From positions 1-64,000 of the forward strand of contig JAFGCT010000023.1 of NCBI GenBank assembly GCA_016932505.1: a stretch of DNA of 64,000 nucleotides. The letters run 5' to 3'. This DNA is from Candidatus Peregrinibacteria bacterium (GTDB taxonomy: Bacteria; Patescibacteriota; Gracilibacteria; UM-FILTER-43-11). Each line of letters starts with the position of its first letter. Position 1 is the first letter of the stretch. A program made the translations under genes and the position numbers. Below, one piece after another: positions 37,103 to 47,646 of the stretch. The notes under the pieces are model-generated. The model was not told the DNA's origin, made no database searches, and worked only from the letters and a program-made list of their open reading frames with translations.

Positions 37103-38629
37103 ATGAAAAAAATATATTTATTCATTTTGGGGATAGCAATTTTGAATGTCCTTACGATTTCTGTATATGCGCAAACTACAGCAAATATGGCGCAAGAAGG
37201 ATCAACAGTAGAAGACGAATTACAAAATGAGAATGAAGATGAAAATAATATTTTAGAAACTAATAACGAATCTCAAGTAGGGACAGAATATATCCTGTCC
37301 GATGATGAAAGTGAAGAAAGTAGCGATAATGATGATTCAAATTCATTAAGAGCCAAAATACAGGCAAAATATTCGGATCTAAATATCAGGGAAAAGGCAA
37401 AAGCAGTTGAAGAAATTCGCGACCAGCTTGAAGCTATGAAAAAAGAACGCATTCAGCTACAAAAAGAATTAAATGACGCCAAAGAACTTTTAAATAAAAT
37501 TAATGCCTATAAATTCACTGTATCAACACAAGTTGATGTAGAAGAAGCTTTAGCTAGATTTGAAAACAGAATAAAAAATATTGATGTTAGTGAAGAAGAA
37601 ATAGCACGTCAAAAGGAATTATTACTCGAAAAATTTGAAACATTAAGAAGTCAGGCACGTGAAGAAAAATACCGTATCGGAGCTATACCATTTTTAGATA
37701 CAGATGATGACGAATGGTTTACAGTATATGTAATCGCTGTAAAGAAAAGAAACATAGTATCCGGCTACAAAGATGCTAACGGAAATCTAACAGGAGAATT
37801 TAGACCAAGCAGGGATGTTACCCGCGCAGAAATACTAAAAATGGTTCTTGAGGTAACTGGGTATGGACCCGCAGATACTTCTGCAAATGCTGAACATTGG
37901 GCAGGTAACTATATTCAGCAATCTCAAAATCTGGGATTGGATTTTTATGAATTGGTATCTGCCGAACCAAATAGACACGCAACAAGAGGTGAAGTAATGA
38001 AATTAATTTTGGATGTATTCGGTGAAGAAGTACCTGAGTTCGTTGAATATAAATTAAGTGATTTAGAAGCACCAGAAGGACGTTATATTCAATATGCCGC
38101 AAACCTGGGAATCGTGGATGGATATCCTGATGGAACATTCAAACAAAATGATACAATCAATAGAGCAGAAGTATCGAAGATATTAAAAAATGCCGCAGAT
38201 ATTTTGGAACCTAGAATGCAGGAAAGGGAAGAGCAAGAGGCAACGGAGGCAACGGAGGCAACGGAGGCAGCAGAAGCAGAAGCTGAGGAAGAAGTAATAG
38301 CTGAGGAAGAAACCACATATATGGATATATCTGCTTCAGACGCAAAAGCATTAATTGAAGAAAATTCAGAACTAATCATTATTGATGTTTCCCCAAAGTA
38401 TGACGAAGGTCATTTGCCTGGTGCAATTAATTACTATGTAGGTGATGGGTCATTAGATGAAGCAATCCCAAGCTTAGACCCTGAAGCTACATACTTAGTA
38501 TATTGCCACGTAGATTCAGCCTCGATTCTTGGTTCTGAAAAACTAATTGAAGCAGGCTTTAAAAATGTTTATAGACTTGAAGGCAATTACTCAGCATGGG
38601 TAGATGCAGGTTATAAGGTTGAGATGTAA
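37103..38629 (+). CDS. Secreted SLH-domain protein with C-terminal rhodanese domain
   Basis: Signal peptide, coiled coil, SLH-like repeats (YVIAVKKRNIVSGYKDANGNLTGEFRPSRDVTRAE; YAANLGIVDGYPDGTFKQNDTINRAE), then rhodanese-like IDVSPKYDEGHLPGAINY...YLVYCHVDSASILGSEKLIEAGFKNVYRLEGNYSAWVDAGY. Confidence 0.88.
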   Translation: MKKIYLFILGIAILNVLTISVYAQTTANMAQEGSTVEDELQNENEDENNILETNNESQVGTEYILSDDESEESSDNDDSNSLRAKIQAKYSDLNIREKAKAVEEIRDQLEAMKKERIQLQKELNDAKELLNKINAYKFTVSTQVDVEEALARFENRIKNIDVSEEEIARQKELLLEKFETLRSQAREEKYRIGAIPFLDTDDDEWFTVYVIAVKKRNIVSGYKDANGNLTGEFRPSRDVTRAEILKMVLEVTGYGPADTSANAEHWAGNYIQQSQNLGLDFYELVSAEPNRHATRGEVMKLILDVFGEEVPEFVEYKLSDLEAPEGRYIQYAANLGIVDGYPDGTFKQNDTINRAEVSKILKNAADILEPRMQEREEQEATEATEATEAAEAEAEEEVIAEEETTYMDISASDAKALIEENSELIIIDVSPKYDEGHLPGAINYYVGDGSLDEAIPSLDPEATYLVYCHVDSASILGSEKLIEAGFKNVYRLEGNYSAWVDAGYKVEM

Positions 38630-38758
38630 TATGTTTTTTAAATAAACTATTACTAGAACTATAACAAAGACTTAAATCAATAATAATATTGGTAAAAAAC
38701 TATTTGACTTATTGCATTTTTAAGGTATGATAAACTCCTATAATTAATTTTTCATAAC

Positions 38759-39229
38759 ATGGAAAACGAACACAACTATAGCGGAGAACCAGAAGTTTAC
38801 GAAGTCGATTTCGATGCTACAGGTGGTGCTGATGATTGTGCACATTTACCTAATTTAAACGGTATTAAAGCTGAAAATGCAGATACTGCCTTTGGTAAAG
38901 AATTCTTAACATTTGTAACTGACAGCATTGAATCGTTCAGAGATGATTTATGGACTATAATTAATGGTTCTTACGTTTGTAATGCAAAACTAGAGGATGG
39001 AACTCAGATAGGAATTACAATTAATAATGGTAATCTAGTATTTTCAAATACAGATATCCAAATGCCAATCACAGATTATTCAATATTCCTTTCAAAGGAA
39101 AGGTTTGTACAGACCATAGCCAATGAAACTGGTATTAATATAACTGGTGTTTCAGGTGAAAAATCAGATACTGTTAACAGATGGTCAACAATTCCTGAGC
39201 CATATGTTGATGATGAAGAAACTGAATAG
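38759..39229 (+). CDS. Hypothetical protein
   Basis: 156-aa ORF, acidic, no recognised family. Confidence 0.55.
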   Translation: MENEHNYSGEPEVYEVDFDATGGADDCAHLPNLNGIKAENADTAFGKEFLTFVTDSIESFRDDLWTIINGSYVCNAKLEDGTQIGITINNGNLVFSNTDIQMPITDYSIFLSKERFVQTIANETGINITGVSGEKSDTVNRWSTIPEPYVDDEETE

Positions 39230-39342
39230 CCAGTGAAACTATAAATGTAAAAAAGTAACAACTAGGAACAACTAATATTAATACCTAGTGATAATTTTGA
39301 TATAATTAACAACGAGTCACGAGTCACGAGTCACGAACCATA

Positions 39343-39489
39343 ATGAAAAAAGACCTCATCGTAATTATAGGAGCACTTATAATAACCGCATTAATTGTTG
39401 GATTCGGTGTGTATCAATGGAATCAGCCCATAAAAGAATTACCAAAAAGCCCCGTTAAACTATTCAACGCGTCAGCTATTTTAGATTAA
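39343..39489 (+). CDS. Small single-pass membrane protein (48 aa)
   Basis: MKKDLIVIIGALIITALIVGFGVYQWNQPIKELPKSPVKLFNASAILD; not in the ORF track. Confidence 0.5.
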   Translation: MKKDLIVIIGALIITALIVGFGVYQWNQPIKELPKSPVKLFNASAILD

Positions 39490-42400
39490 CAGTATAGTTT
39501 TTTAGCATCCTCATCTCTACCTGCTTTCCTTAAACGTCTGCATTCTCTTTTTGCTTCAAATGAAAAATAGAGAACCGGAATAATTATAAGCGTAAGGATT
39601 GTTGAAAATGCCATTCCGAATACAATAGCCATTCCAAGTGTCAGCCAGAATGGGTCTGTTAGAGATATTGGAAGAACACCGAGTATTGTGGTTACAGATG
39701 TTATTATAATTGGCTGTAAACGTGCAGGCCCAGCTTCTTTAATAGCATCTATTAAATCCATATCCTTAGTACGCCGATTGATATTTATACGATCAATTAG
39801 CACGATTGCATCATTAATTACAATTCCGGAAAGAGCAACGATTCCAATCATAGTTGAAACACCGACATTTAAACGGAAGAAAAAGAACCCATACAGCACA
39901 CCAATTAAAGAAAGTGGTAATGCCATTAATATTACAATTGGCTGTTTAAATGAATTAAATTGAGCAATTAATATTAAAAATATTAATAAAACCGCCAAAC
40001 TCATTGCATTTAGCAAGTCTTTGAATGACTGCATTGTGTCATCATTTCCACCTGCCATTTTATATGAATAACCCACAGGCCACTCATAGCTTTCCAAAAA
40101 AGGATTTAGTTCATCAAGTATATCTGCAGGGACTTGATCTTTTCCGACATCAGCACTAACAGTAACAACCTGATCACCATCAACATGTTTAATGGAAGTA
40201 AGACTCGCTCCAATTGTTGGATTTGCAAGACTTGAAAGTGAAATATATTTTCCTGTAGGATTCTGAATTTGAATGGATTTCACCGCATCGATAGATGAAG
40301 GACGAAAACCATCCCAGTCCCTTTGAACATCAATATCAATCTCCTCATCACCGCGCTTAATTGTAGCAGCTTTTGTTGGATAAACCGCCATACGGACTTC
40401 CTGAGAAACATCCATTACATTTAAACCATAATTACTCAAAACCGCTTTTTTGTATGAATCGCTAAAATCAAATGTGAATTCTGCAGTACCTGTAGATATA
40501 TCATCGTCGACTTGCTGTGCCCCTAATTCGTTCAATTTTGCCCGTATATCGTTTGAAATCTGTTTTAGGACCTTGTAGTCGTCTCCGAATAAACGAACCT
40601 GCACAGCCGAACCTGTTGGTGGACCGGAACGAAGTTCTGGAACTTTAATTTCCGCTTCGGTAATAAATGCCAATTTATCTTTGTAACCTTCTGCAATTTC
40701 ATAACTTTTCTGTGTTCTTTTTTCTGCATTAACAAAATTAATACTCATTGTCGCCAAATGAGTGCTACTAGATGCTGAACCTAGGCTATTACCACCATTA
40801 CCACCTGTACCCATATTAAGCACATAGCTTTCAATATTCGGATCTTCTTGTACAACTTTTTCAATCTTCTTAACAATTGGATCAAGTTTTTCTAAAGTAG
40901 TACCAATTGGAGCTTCAGCATCGATATACATGAAATCAACATCAACAAGTGGGAACCCCTCAATTTTAACAAGACCAAGTGCCGGCAATAAAAGTGCAGA
41001 TATAAAAACAAGAGTTGTAATCGAAAACAAACCTTTTCTTCTTTTCTTCTTTTCCAGAAGAAAATTCAATAGCTCTTGATACTTTGCATTAATTTTTGCA
41101 ATAACTTCTCTTCTTTTATGACGAAGAAAACGTGAGGTATCTGATTCCTTCTTTTCACCAGCTTTACTCATAAAAATAACAGCAAATGCGGGGATAATAA
41201 ATAATCCTATAACTAGCGAGCTAATAAGAACCGCACTAACGGTAATTGGGATGAATTTAAAAAACTGCCCCATAATTCCCGACATCATAAGCATAGGAAC
41301 AAACGCAGCAACAGTAGTAAGCATTCCGGACATAAGGGGATAACGATATGTTTTAATCGCCATCAAAGCAGCATTCACGGGTGACATTTTCTTAATATAC
41401 AAAAACTCATGTATTCCTTCCATAATTACAATCGTCGCATCCACAAGTAATCCAAGACCAAGAATAAGACTAAAAAGCACAAGGAAATTGAATGTATAAC
41501 CGATTTGATTAAGATAGGTAAAGGTAACAAGAAATGTAAAAGGAATTGCGATACCTCCGATCAACGCTTCTTTAAATCCAAGTGCAAGAAAAAGCATTAT
41601 GAAAATTAGTGCGATTGTCTGAAGTGCGTTCTTCATCAGATTATAAAAATCCGTTTTAACATATTCAGACATATCATTGATTTCAAGACATTGCACTTCT
41701 GCGGGAATTTTACCGTTTGCATACATCTCATCAATAATTGCCCTTGCTTCATCCACTGTTTTAATTACATTGTCTCCTGTTTTTTTAACAACACTAATAG
41801 ATATTGCCTGCTTGGAAGGATTACCATTTTCAGAAACCCTACTCATTGTTGTAGCCTCCTGTAATTCTTCAACCACATTTGCTACATCTTTTAAATAAAC
41901 AGTAGCACCATTACGCGTAACAATAGGTATATTTTTTACAAGTTCAACATTTTCCTGCTCAGCTTCAATTCGCACTCTGTATAAGAGTTCATCAATTTCG
42001 ATATTTCCAACGGGGCTATTAGCGTGAAAAGCAGAAATAGCACGACTGATTGTTCGTAAATTTAAACCATATTGCATCATGTCATTTTCACGAACGGCAA
42101 CAAGAATATGCTTTGTCCTTTTTCCAACTACTGTAGCACTTTGTATTCCCGTAATTTTTTCAAGTTCACCTTGAACATCTTCAACAATAGAAAGTAATTG
42201 TTCATAAGGCAAATCTCCATAAAAACCAAAATTGATAATTGGACTACTTGAAAAAGAGAGCTCCTGTACAATTGGATCATTAGCATCACTTGGTAAAGTT
42301 GCCTTAGCTTCATCAACTTTATCTTTAAGCTTTCGAATACTTGTTTCGATATCCGCTTTCGCATCAAATTCAACAAATATGCTAGAAACACCTTCACCGG

Positions 42401-42704
42401 AACTGGATGTCATTTCCTCTAAATCTTCGAGGGATTTAATTTTCTGTTCAATTTTATAAGTAACTTGTTCCGCAACCTCTATGGGGGATGCACCAGGATA
42501 AGTTGTCATTACCATTCCGTATGGCACTTTAACTTCCGGTTCGGACTCAAGTGGCATTTTTAAATAACTATAAACACCGGTAATAAGAAACATCAACCCC
42601 AGCATTATCGCCATTCTTTTGTTGAAAATGAAAAATCCCCAAAACGAATTGGCTATATCTTTAAGTTCCTCAAGCACTTTGCTTTTTTCTTTTTCTACTG
42701 ACAT
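39486..42704 (-). CDS. RND-superfamily efflux transporter (AcrB/MMPL-like)
   Basis: 1072 aa; TTYPGASPIEVAEQVTYKIEQKIKSLEDLEEMTSSS; VDATIVIMEGI; GIVINDAIVLIDRIN. Confidence 0.93.
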   Translation of the reverse strand: MSVEKEKSKVLEELKDIANSFWGFFIFNKRMAIMLGLMFLITGVYSYLKMPLESEPEVKVPYGMVMTTYPGASPIEVAEQVTYKIEQKIKSLEDLEEMTSSSGEGVSSIFVEFDAKADIETSIRKLKDKVDEAKATLPSDANDPIVQELSFSSSPIINFGFYGDLPYEQLLSIVEDVQGELEKITGIQSATVVGKRTKHILVAVRENDMMQYGLNLRTISRAISAFHANSPVGNIEIDELLYRVRIEAEQENVELVKNIPIVTRNGATVYLKDVANVVEELQEATTMSRVSENGNPSKQAISISVVKKTGDNVIKTVDEARAIIDEMYANGKIPAEVQCLEINDMSEYVKTDFYNLMKNALQTIALIFIMLFLALGFKEALIGGIAIPFTFLVTFTYLNQIGYTFNFLVLFSLILGLGLLVDATIVIMEGIHEFLYIKKMSPVNAALMAIKTYRYPLMSGMLTTVAAFVPMLMMSGIMGQFFKFIPITVSAVLISSLVIGLFIIPAFAVIFMSKAGEKKESDTSRFLRHKRREVIAKINAKYQELLNFLLEKKKRRKGLFSITTLVFISALLLPALGLVKIEGFPLVDVDFMYIDAEAPIGTTLEKLDPIVKKIEKVVQEDPNIESYVLNMGTGGNGGNSLGSASSSTHLATMSINFVNAEKRTQKSYEIAEGYKDKLAFITEAEIKVPELRSGPPTGSAVQVRLFGDDYKVLKQISNDIRAKLNELGAQQVDDDISTGTAEFTFDFSDSYKKAVLSNYGLNVMDVSQEVRMAVYPTKAATIKRGDEEIDIDVQRDWDGFRPSSIDAVKSIQIQNPTGKYISLSSLANPTIGASLTSIKHVDGDQVVTVSADVGKDQVPADILDELNPFLESYEWPVGYSYKMAGGNDDTMQSFKDLLNAMSLAVLLIFLILIAQFNSFKQPIVILMALPLSLIGVLYGFFFFRLNVGVSTMIGIVALSGIVINDAIVLIDRININRRTKDMDLIDAIKEAGPARLQPIIITSVTTILGVLPISLTDPFWLTLGMAIVFGMAFSTILTLIIIPVLYFSFEAKRECRRLRKAGRDEDAKKLYC

Positions 42705-42766
42705 TATATTTAATTAAACTATAACTATAACTAAGACTAAGACTATAACTAAGACTATAACTAAGA

Positions 42767-44683
42767 CTAGTTTAGATATTGTATCTCCTCTCCATCCACC
42801 AAACTTCTATGACCTTCAACAATAACTTTGTCGGATGGCTGAAGTCCGGATTCTACTGTCACCCACTTATCAAAAACCTTACCCATCACTATATCTTTTT
42901 GAATCGCCTTTCCTTCTTCCGCTACAAAAACAAATTGCTCATTTTGACCAACTATTACTGAATTAAGAGGTATATATATTTTATTATTATCAAACACGCT
43001 TTCACTGATATCAATTGAAACATTAACAAATGACTCAGGTTTTAAAAGAAGCTCTTTGTTAAATGCAATCCCCTCCACCAAGAATTTTTTTGTAACATTA
43101 TCAGCAGAAGGTGAAATTTTAGATATCACTCCAAAATAATCACTTTCTTCACCACCAGAAAGATTGAATTCAATCATCTGATTAATAAAAAGATTGTTAG
43201 CAATTTCTTCAGAAACATTTAAAACAATTTTTACTTGTTCATATTGAATAACCTTACCAATATAAGTTCCGGGTGATACATAATCACCTTCATCTACAGC
43301 AAGCTCACTAATAACTCCGTTTATTGAAGATGTGATTTTATTGTCAGAAAGTGACTTCTGAGCTAGTTTTAATTGATTTCCCAATGTGTTTACTTCTAGA
43401 TTTTTTGCACCACTTTGAATCTGAAGATTACGCTGTGATGTATATACATTTTCCTGGGCAGAAAGAAGGTCATTCTCCATTTGAATTATCTGAGATTCCA
43501 AATCCTTTTTTGATGATTCATTAGTAATTAAAAATCTATTAAGAGCATTTTTTGCATCACTTAATTGATTATTTGCAACAGTTAAATTGTTATTCGCCAC
43601 AGAAAGCTCCGTTGTTTCACTTAATTTAAGACTTTGAAAAGTATTTGAAAGCTGATTAAGATTAGCTATATCAGCTGACGATTTATTTACCGCCCCAGTA
43701 ATTGTTCCCAAATATGCACTAAGTGCTGATTCTGTAATGCCATTACCCGGAATAGAATTAACAAGTAATGTTTGAACAGCTCTGCTCATATCATAAACAA
43801 GAGAAGAAAGTTCACTACCTATTTGTAAAATTTGTGCGATATTATCAGAATTTAAAGAAACTCCATTTAAAAATAAATCTTCATTACTATCAATAAAAGA
43901 CGTAACTTGATTATAAATATTAACCGTTGCATTTTTCTGAATTGAATCCCTTGCCCCAAAAACATTTGGTAAATCGGAACGAGAAAGTACGGTTTCGTTT
44001 TTAGAATTCAATATACTTGAAGCAGTATCATAATTTGTTATCCCGCTATTTAAAACTGAATTTACAGCAACTTCTGCACTCGAATAAAAATCCTTCCATG
44101 ACTGTTTGAATTTATCCAACATAGCATTATAGGATATTTGTGCATTGTTTGCGCCTATTTGTGCATTTTCAACTTGCAGTTCAAGTGTTTTAAGAGTGCT
44201 TTCATTAGTATCTTCAAGTTCACCTAAATTACGATTCATACGGCTAATGGAACTTTCCAGGCTAGCGACCCTAAGCTCAGCCTGCTGTACCAGACTTTGA
44301 TTATTTGCATAAATTTCATCCGCATTTGATTGCGCGTTATTATACTGCAATGACACATTATCCAGATTCAAACGCGCCGTATTATCAGGGCTATTAAAAT
44401 CCACAGTAGCCAGAACTTGTCCTGCCTTTACCTGCTGTCCAATAACTGCAAAAAGTTGATCGATTGTGCCTGCAGATTTACTTATTATCTCAATTTCCTG
44501 CACAGGTTTTATAACACCAATTTCAGAAATAATATATTCAGGCTTTTGATTCAAATCCAGTATTTCTACAGTTGGCACAGGTGCGGATATATCCACAATC
44601 AAATCACCATTACCACAACCAGACATAGTTAATACAAAGAAAAAAACAAAGATAAAGGTGAAAATTCGTAATTTATAATTCAT
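42767..44683 (-). CDS. Periplasmic adaptor / HlyD-type membrane fusion protein
   Basis: Biotinyl-lipoyl-like halves (AGTIDQLFAVIGQQVKAGQVLATVD ... NGVISELAVDEGDYVSPGTYIGKV), long coiled coil; precedes the RND gene. N-terminal repeat-derived residues trimmed. Confidence 0.88.
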   Translation of the reverse strand: MNYKLRIFTFIFVFFFVLTMSGCGNGDLIVDISAPVPTVEILDLNQKPEYIISEIGVIKPVQEIEIISKSAGTIDQLFAVIGQQVKAGQVLATVDFNSPDNTARLNLDNVSLQYNNAQSNADEIYANNQSLVQQAELRVASLESSISRMNRNLGELEDTNESTLKTLELQVENAQIGANNAQISYNAMLDKFKQSWKDFYSSAEVAVNSVLNSGITNYDTASSILNSKNETVLSRSDLPNVFGARDSIQKNATVNIYNQVTSFIDSNEDLFLNGVSLNSDNIAQILQIGSELSSLVYDMSRAVQTLLVNSIPGNGITESALSAYLGTITGAVNKSSADIANLNQLSNTFQSLKLSETTELSVANNNLTVANNQLSDAKNALNRFLITNESSKKDLESQIIQMENDLLSAQENVYTSQRNLQIQSGAKNLEVNTLGNQLKLAQKSLSDNKITSSINGVISELAVDEGDYVSPGTYIGKVIQYEQVKIVLNVSEEIANNLFINQMIEFNLSGGEESDYFGVISKISPSADNVTKKFLVEGIAFNKELLLKPESFVNVSIDISESVFDNNKIYIPLNSVIVGQNEQFVFVAEEGKAIQKDIVMGKVFDKWVTVESGLQPSDKVIVEGHRSLVDGEEIQYLN

Positions 44684-44825
44684 AGATTGTAATTCGTAAT
44701 TCATAGTATTTAATTCATATGTCACCCAAACAAGAATTATTTAGGAATACAAGGATGAGATACTACACCAAAAAAACATATAAAGCAATACATTTATAGG
44801 TAGTTGTCAAAATATTTCTTATTTA

Positions 44826-45122
44826 TTAATTTTCTATATTTTTTAGTTGCTTAATTACTTCTTCTGCAACAAGAGCGCCATATACCTGACTAGATCTAAT
44901 TCCAAATCTGTTTAGTAGTATTGCAAAATCACCAGCAGTATCCACATCCAATACAATATGAATTGTATTATCTAATTCAAGCCTCTGTCCTAAAACAAGC
45001 TGATCAATTGCTGTTCGCATTTTTAAAGTACTTTGTACCATATTAGTAAAAACTTCTCCGTTAAGACCTTGTTTTTCAATTTGAATTACAACACAACCGA
45101 CCTGTTTTTTCTTTTCAGACAT
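44826..45122 (-). CDS. Hypothetical protein
   Basis: 98-aa ORF; unrecognised. Confidence 0.55.
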   Translation of the reverse strand: MSEKKKQVGCVVIQIEKQGLNGEVFTNMVQSTLKMRTAIDQLVLGQRLELDNTIHIVLDVDTAGDFAILLNRFGIRSSQVYGALVAEEVIKQLKNIEN

Positions 45123-45205
45123 AATTTAGAATTAATAAAAAAGCAATTTACACAAAAGAATGCAATTGTAAATGAATTACACAATTAAGTCAAACAAATG
45201 AAAAA

Positions 45206-46132
45206 TTACCCCAAATATTTACGTCTTTCTTTTTTTCTCTTCTTAAACATATCATCATACACATCCTTCAGTTCATCGGGGGTAAAAATTCCCTTCTCTG
45301 TAACAATATAATCTACTAAATCTACCGATACCCTATCATGCGAAAATTTAAGCAGGCTAAATTTAATTTCTTGTTGAAGACGATGGCTCTTTTGCATTTG
45401 ATTATAGTAAGATTCCTGTGATTTATCCGTTAAAGGCCAAAGAGAAAATTTTGAAGTGGTTAAAAACACATAAATAGGCTTTTTTTCTAGTTTAAATTGC
45501 GAAATAATGCCCCTACTTCCCGGATCCATAATAAAATTATAATTTTGCTGAATTGTAACTGCTCCTAAAAACACCATATCAACAACTTTTTCCACATGAG
45601 AGAGCATATGAGAAGGTACTACTTTGTGATCAATATTATGATTATAAAGAAAGACAATATTACTTTCAGTTTTTTCGGCATCCTGGCCGGCTACAATTAC
45701 AGAAAAATTATCACTTTGCTGTTTCATAGCATCAAGTGTACTACGAACCGCAGAACTCTGATCGTGAATTAAAATATGCTTATTGTGAACATCGATTTCT
45801 TGGGCATTGCGCACTAACTGTAGCTTCTCAAGCTGATAAGATGCACTAATTCTATCAATAGTTTTAACTAGTTCGCTAATTTTTGATTTATAATTCGTTT
45901 TATCATTTACTTCCAGAATTTTATAAAAACTATTAAGTAAAATTGCATACCTTGGCCTTGTCATCTGCAAAAGCTGAAAAATATTGAGTAATTGCTTTTT
46001 AAACTGCGTGGAATTACGAAATTCATACTGAAGCAATGCGTCTTTAAGAGCATCAAGCACAAGCAAGGAAAACTTATGAGTCCCCAAATCCGCTTCAATA
46101 TCCCTAAATAGTTTTGATAAAACCGTTTGCAT
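45206..46132 (-). CDS. eIF2B/aIF2B-like (sugar-phosphate isomerase superfamily) protein
   Basis: VVDMVFLGAVTIQQNYNFIMDPGSRGIISQFKLEKKPIYVFLTTSKFSLWP...VDYIVTEKGIFTPDEL matches the conserved IF-2B C-terminal pattern. Confidence 0.65.
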   Translation of the reverse strand: MQTVLSKLFRDIEADLGTHKFSLLVLDALKDALLQYEFRNSTQFKKQLLNIFQLLQMTRPRYAILLNSFYKILEVNDKTNYKSKISELVKTIDRISASYQLEKLQLVRNAQEIDVHNKHILIHDQSSAVRSTLDAMKQQSDNFSVIVAGQDAEKTESNIVFLYNHNIDHKVVPSHMLSHVEKVVDMVFLGAVTIQQNYNFIMDPGSRGIISQFKLEKKPIYVFLTTSKFSLWPLTDKSQESYYNQMQKSHRLQQEIKFSLLKFSHDRVSVDLVDYIVTEKGIFTPDELKDVYDDMFKKRKKERRKYLG

Positions 46133-46164
46133 AAATGTTAAGAGCCCAGACTCCTATTAAAACT

Positions 46165-47496
46165 TTAAAAATAAAAATACCAAACCATTAAATACACAGA
46201 AGATACAGTTAAAGCCATTAGCGTTAAAGGAAGGCTGTATTTTAGATATGAGAGAAAAGTAATTGGAATACCGTGTTTCCTGGCTAAATCCACTCCTATT
46301 ACATTAGCGGATGCACCAATTATAGTTCCATTACCACCAAGACACGCACCAAGAACGAGTGCCCACCAAAGGAGGCTAAAATGTGGATCAGAACCAAGTG
46401 TTGTTTGAATGGTAAAAATAACCGGAATCATTACTGTAACAAATGGAATGTTATCTACAACCATGGATAGTATTCCTGCACTCCATAACACAATTAAAAT
46501 AAGAAGTGCAAAATTATTAGTAGTTCCAATTAAAGAGTGACCAATAATCTCAAGTACGCCAACGCTTTCAAGCCCTCTTACAAGAACAAAAAGCCCCGCA
46601 AAAAAACCAAGGGTGGGCCATTCAACCCTACTGAAAACATTATGGACTTCAATTTTTTTATTTACGATGATCATCAATAAAAACGCACCGCTACAAGCAA
46701 TAACAGCAAGTGGTAAATCAATTATAAATTGAAGTAAAAAACCGATAATAGTAAGAACAATGACAGTCGCAACTGTAATCATGTATGCGGTATTAAGATT
46801 TGTTCGGCAGTATTGATAATGAATTTTTTTAAGCAGAAGATTGCTAAGAAACAGCTTTGATAAATTATGACGAATTGGTTTTAGGTCTTTCCAATTAATT
46901 ACATAAAAAGTGGTAAGAGTAAGAAGAATAATTAAAATTATAGGTAAGCTTAAATGAGCAATAAAACTATTAAAAGATATGCCTGCCATTGTGCCGATTA
47001 AGATATTAGGAGGGTCACCAACTAGCGTTAAAGCACCACCGATATTGGAAAATAAAATTTCCGCAATAACATAAGGAAAAGGGTTATATCCCATTCCGGA
47101 AACAAGAGCAATTGTAATTGGAACTACAATTAAAATCGTAGTTACGTTGTCTAAAAAGGCAGATGCAAATGCGGTCACCAACATAAAAAACAGAAATATA
47201 AGAAAAGGATTACCTTTGGAAAAACTTGCAAGATGAGAATTAATAAGCGCAAAAAGCCCGGATTCCTTGGCAATTTCAACCAAAATCATCATACCCGCAA
47301 GAAGTGCAATTATCTCAAAATTAATAGATTCTACCGCCTCTTCAAAAGTTAAAATTCTGGTCACAATCAAAAGAGTGGCACCCGCAATAGCAACAACCGA
47401 TTTATTCAAAACCTCAAAAACAATTGCAATAAAAGCAAGTACAAATACGCCAACGGCAATTGCAATATCCCAATGATTAATTAGTGTTGATAGCAT
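46165..47496 (-). CDS. ArsB/NhaD-type ion transporter
   Basis: Multi-pass; FASAFLDNVTTILIVVPITIAL, FSNIGGALTLVGDPPNILIG, GACLGGNGTIIGASANVIGV. Confidence 0.88.
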   Translation of the reverse strand: MLSTLINHWDIAIAVGVFVLAFIAIVFEVLNKSVVAIAGATLLIVTRILTFEEAVESINFEIIALLAGMMILVEIAKESGLFALINSHLASFSKGNPFLIFLFFMLVTAFASAFLDNVTTILIVVPITIALVSGMGYNPFPYVIAEILFSNIGGALTLVGDPPNILIGTMAGISFNSFIAHLSLPIILIILLTLTTFYVINWKDLKPIRHNLSKLFLSNLLLKKIHYQYCRTNLNTAYMITVATVIVLTIIGFLLQFIIDLPLAVIACSGAFLLMIIVNKKIEVHNVFSRVEWPTLGFFAGLFVLVRGLESVGVLEIIGHSLIGTTNNFALLILIVLWSAGILSMVVDNIPFVTVMIPVIFTIQTTLGSDPHFSLLWWALVLGACLGGNGTIIGASANVIGVDLARKHGIPITFLSYLKYSLPLTLMALTVSSVYLMVWYFYF

Positions 47497-47646
47497 TTTT
47501 TATTTGTCTTATTCTAGACTCTTTTTATAATGTAAATCAAGAAAATCGCTTTGTAATCTCTTTTGCCAACTGCTATGCTGACTTATGCAGTTTTTAAAGA
47601 ATTCGATTTAAAAAATTGTAAATTATAAATTTAAATTTAATTAGCT

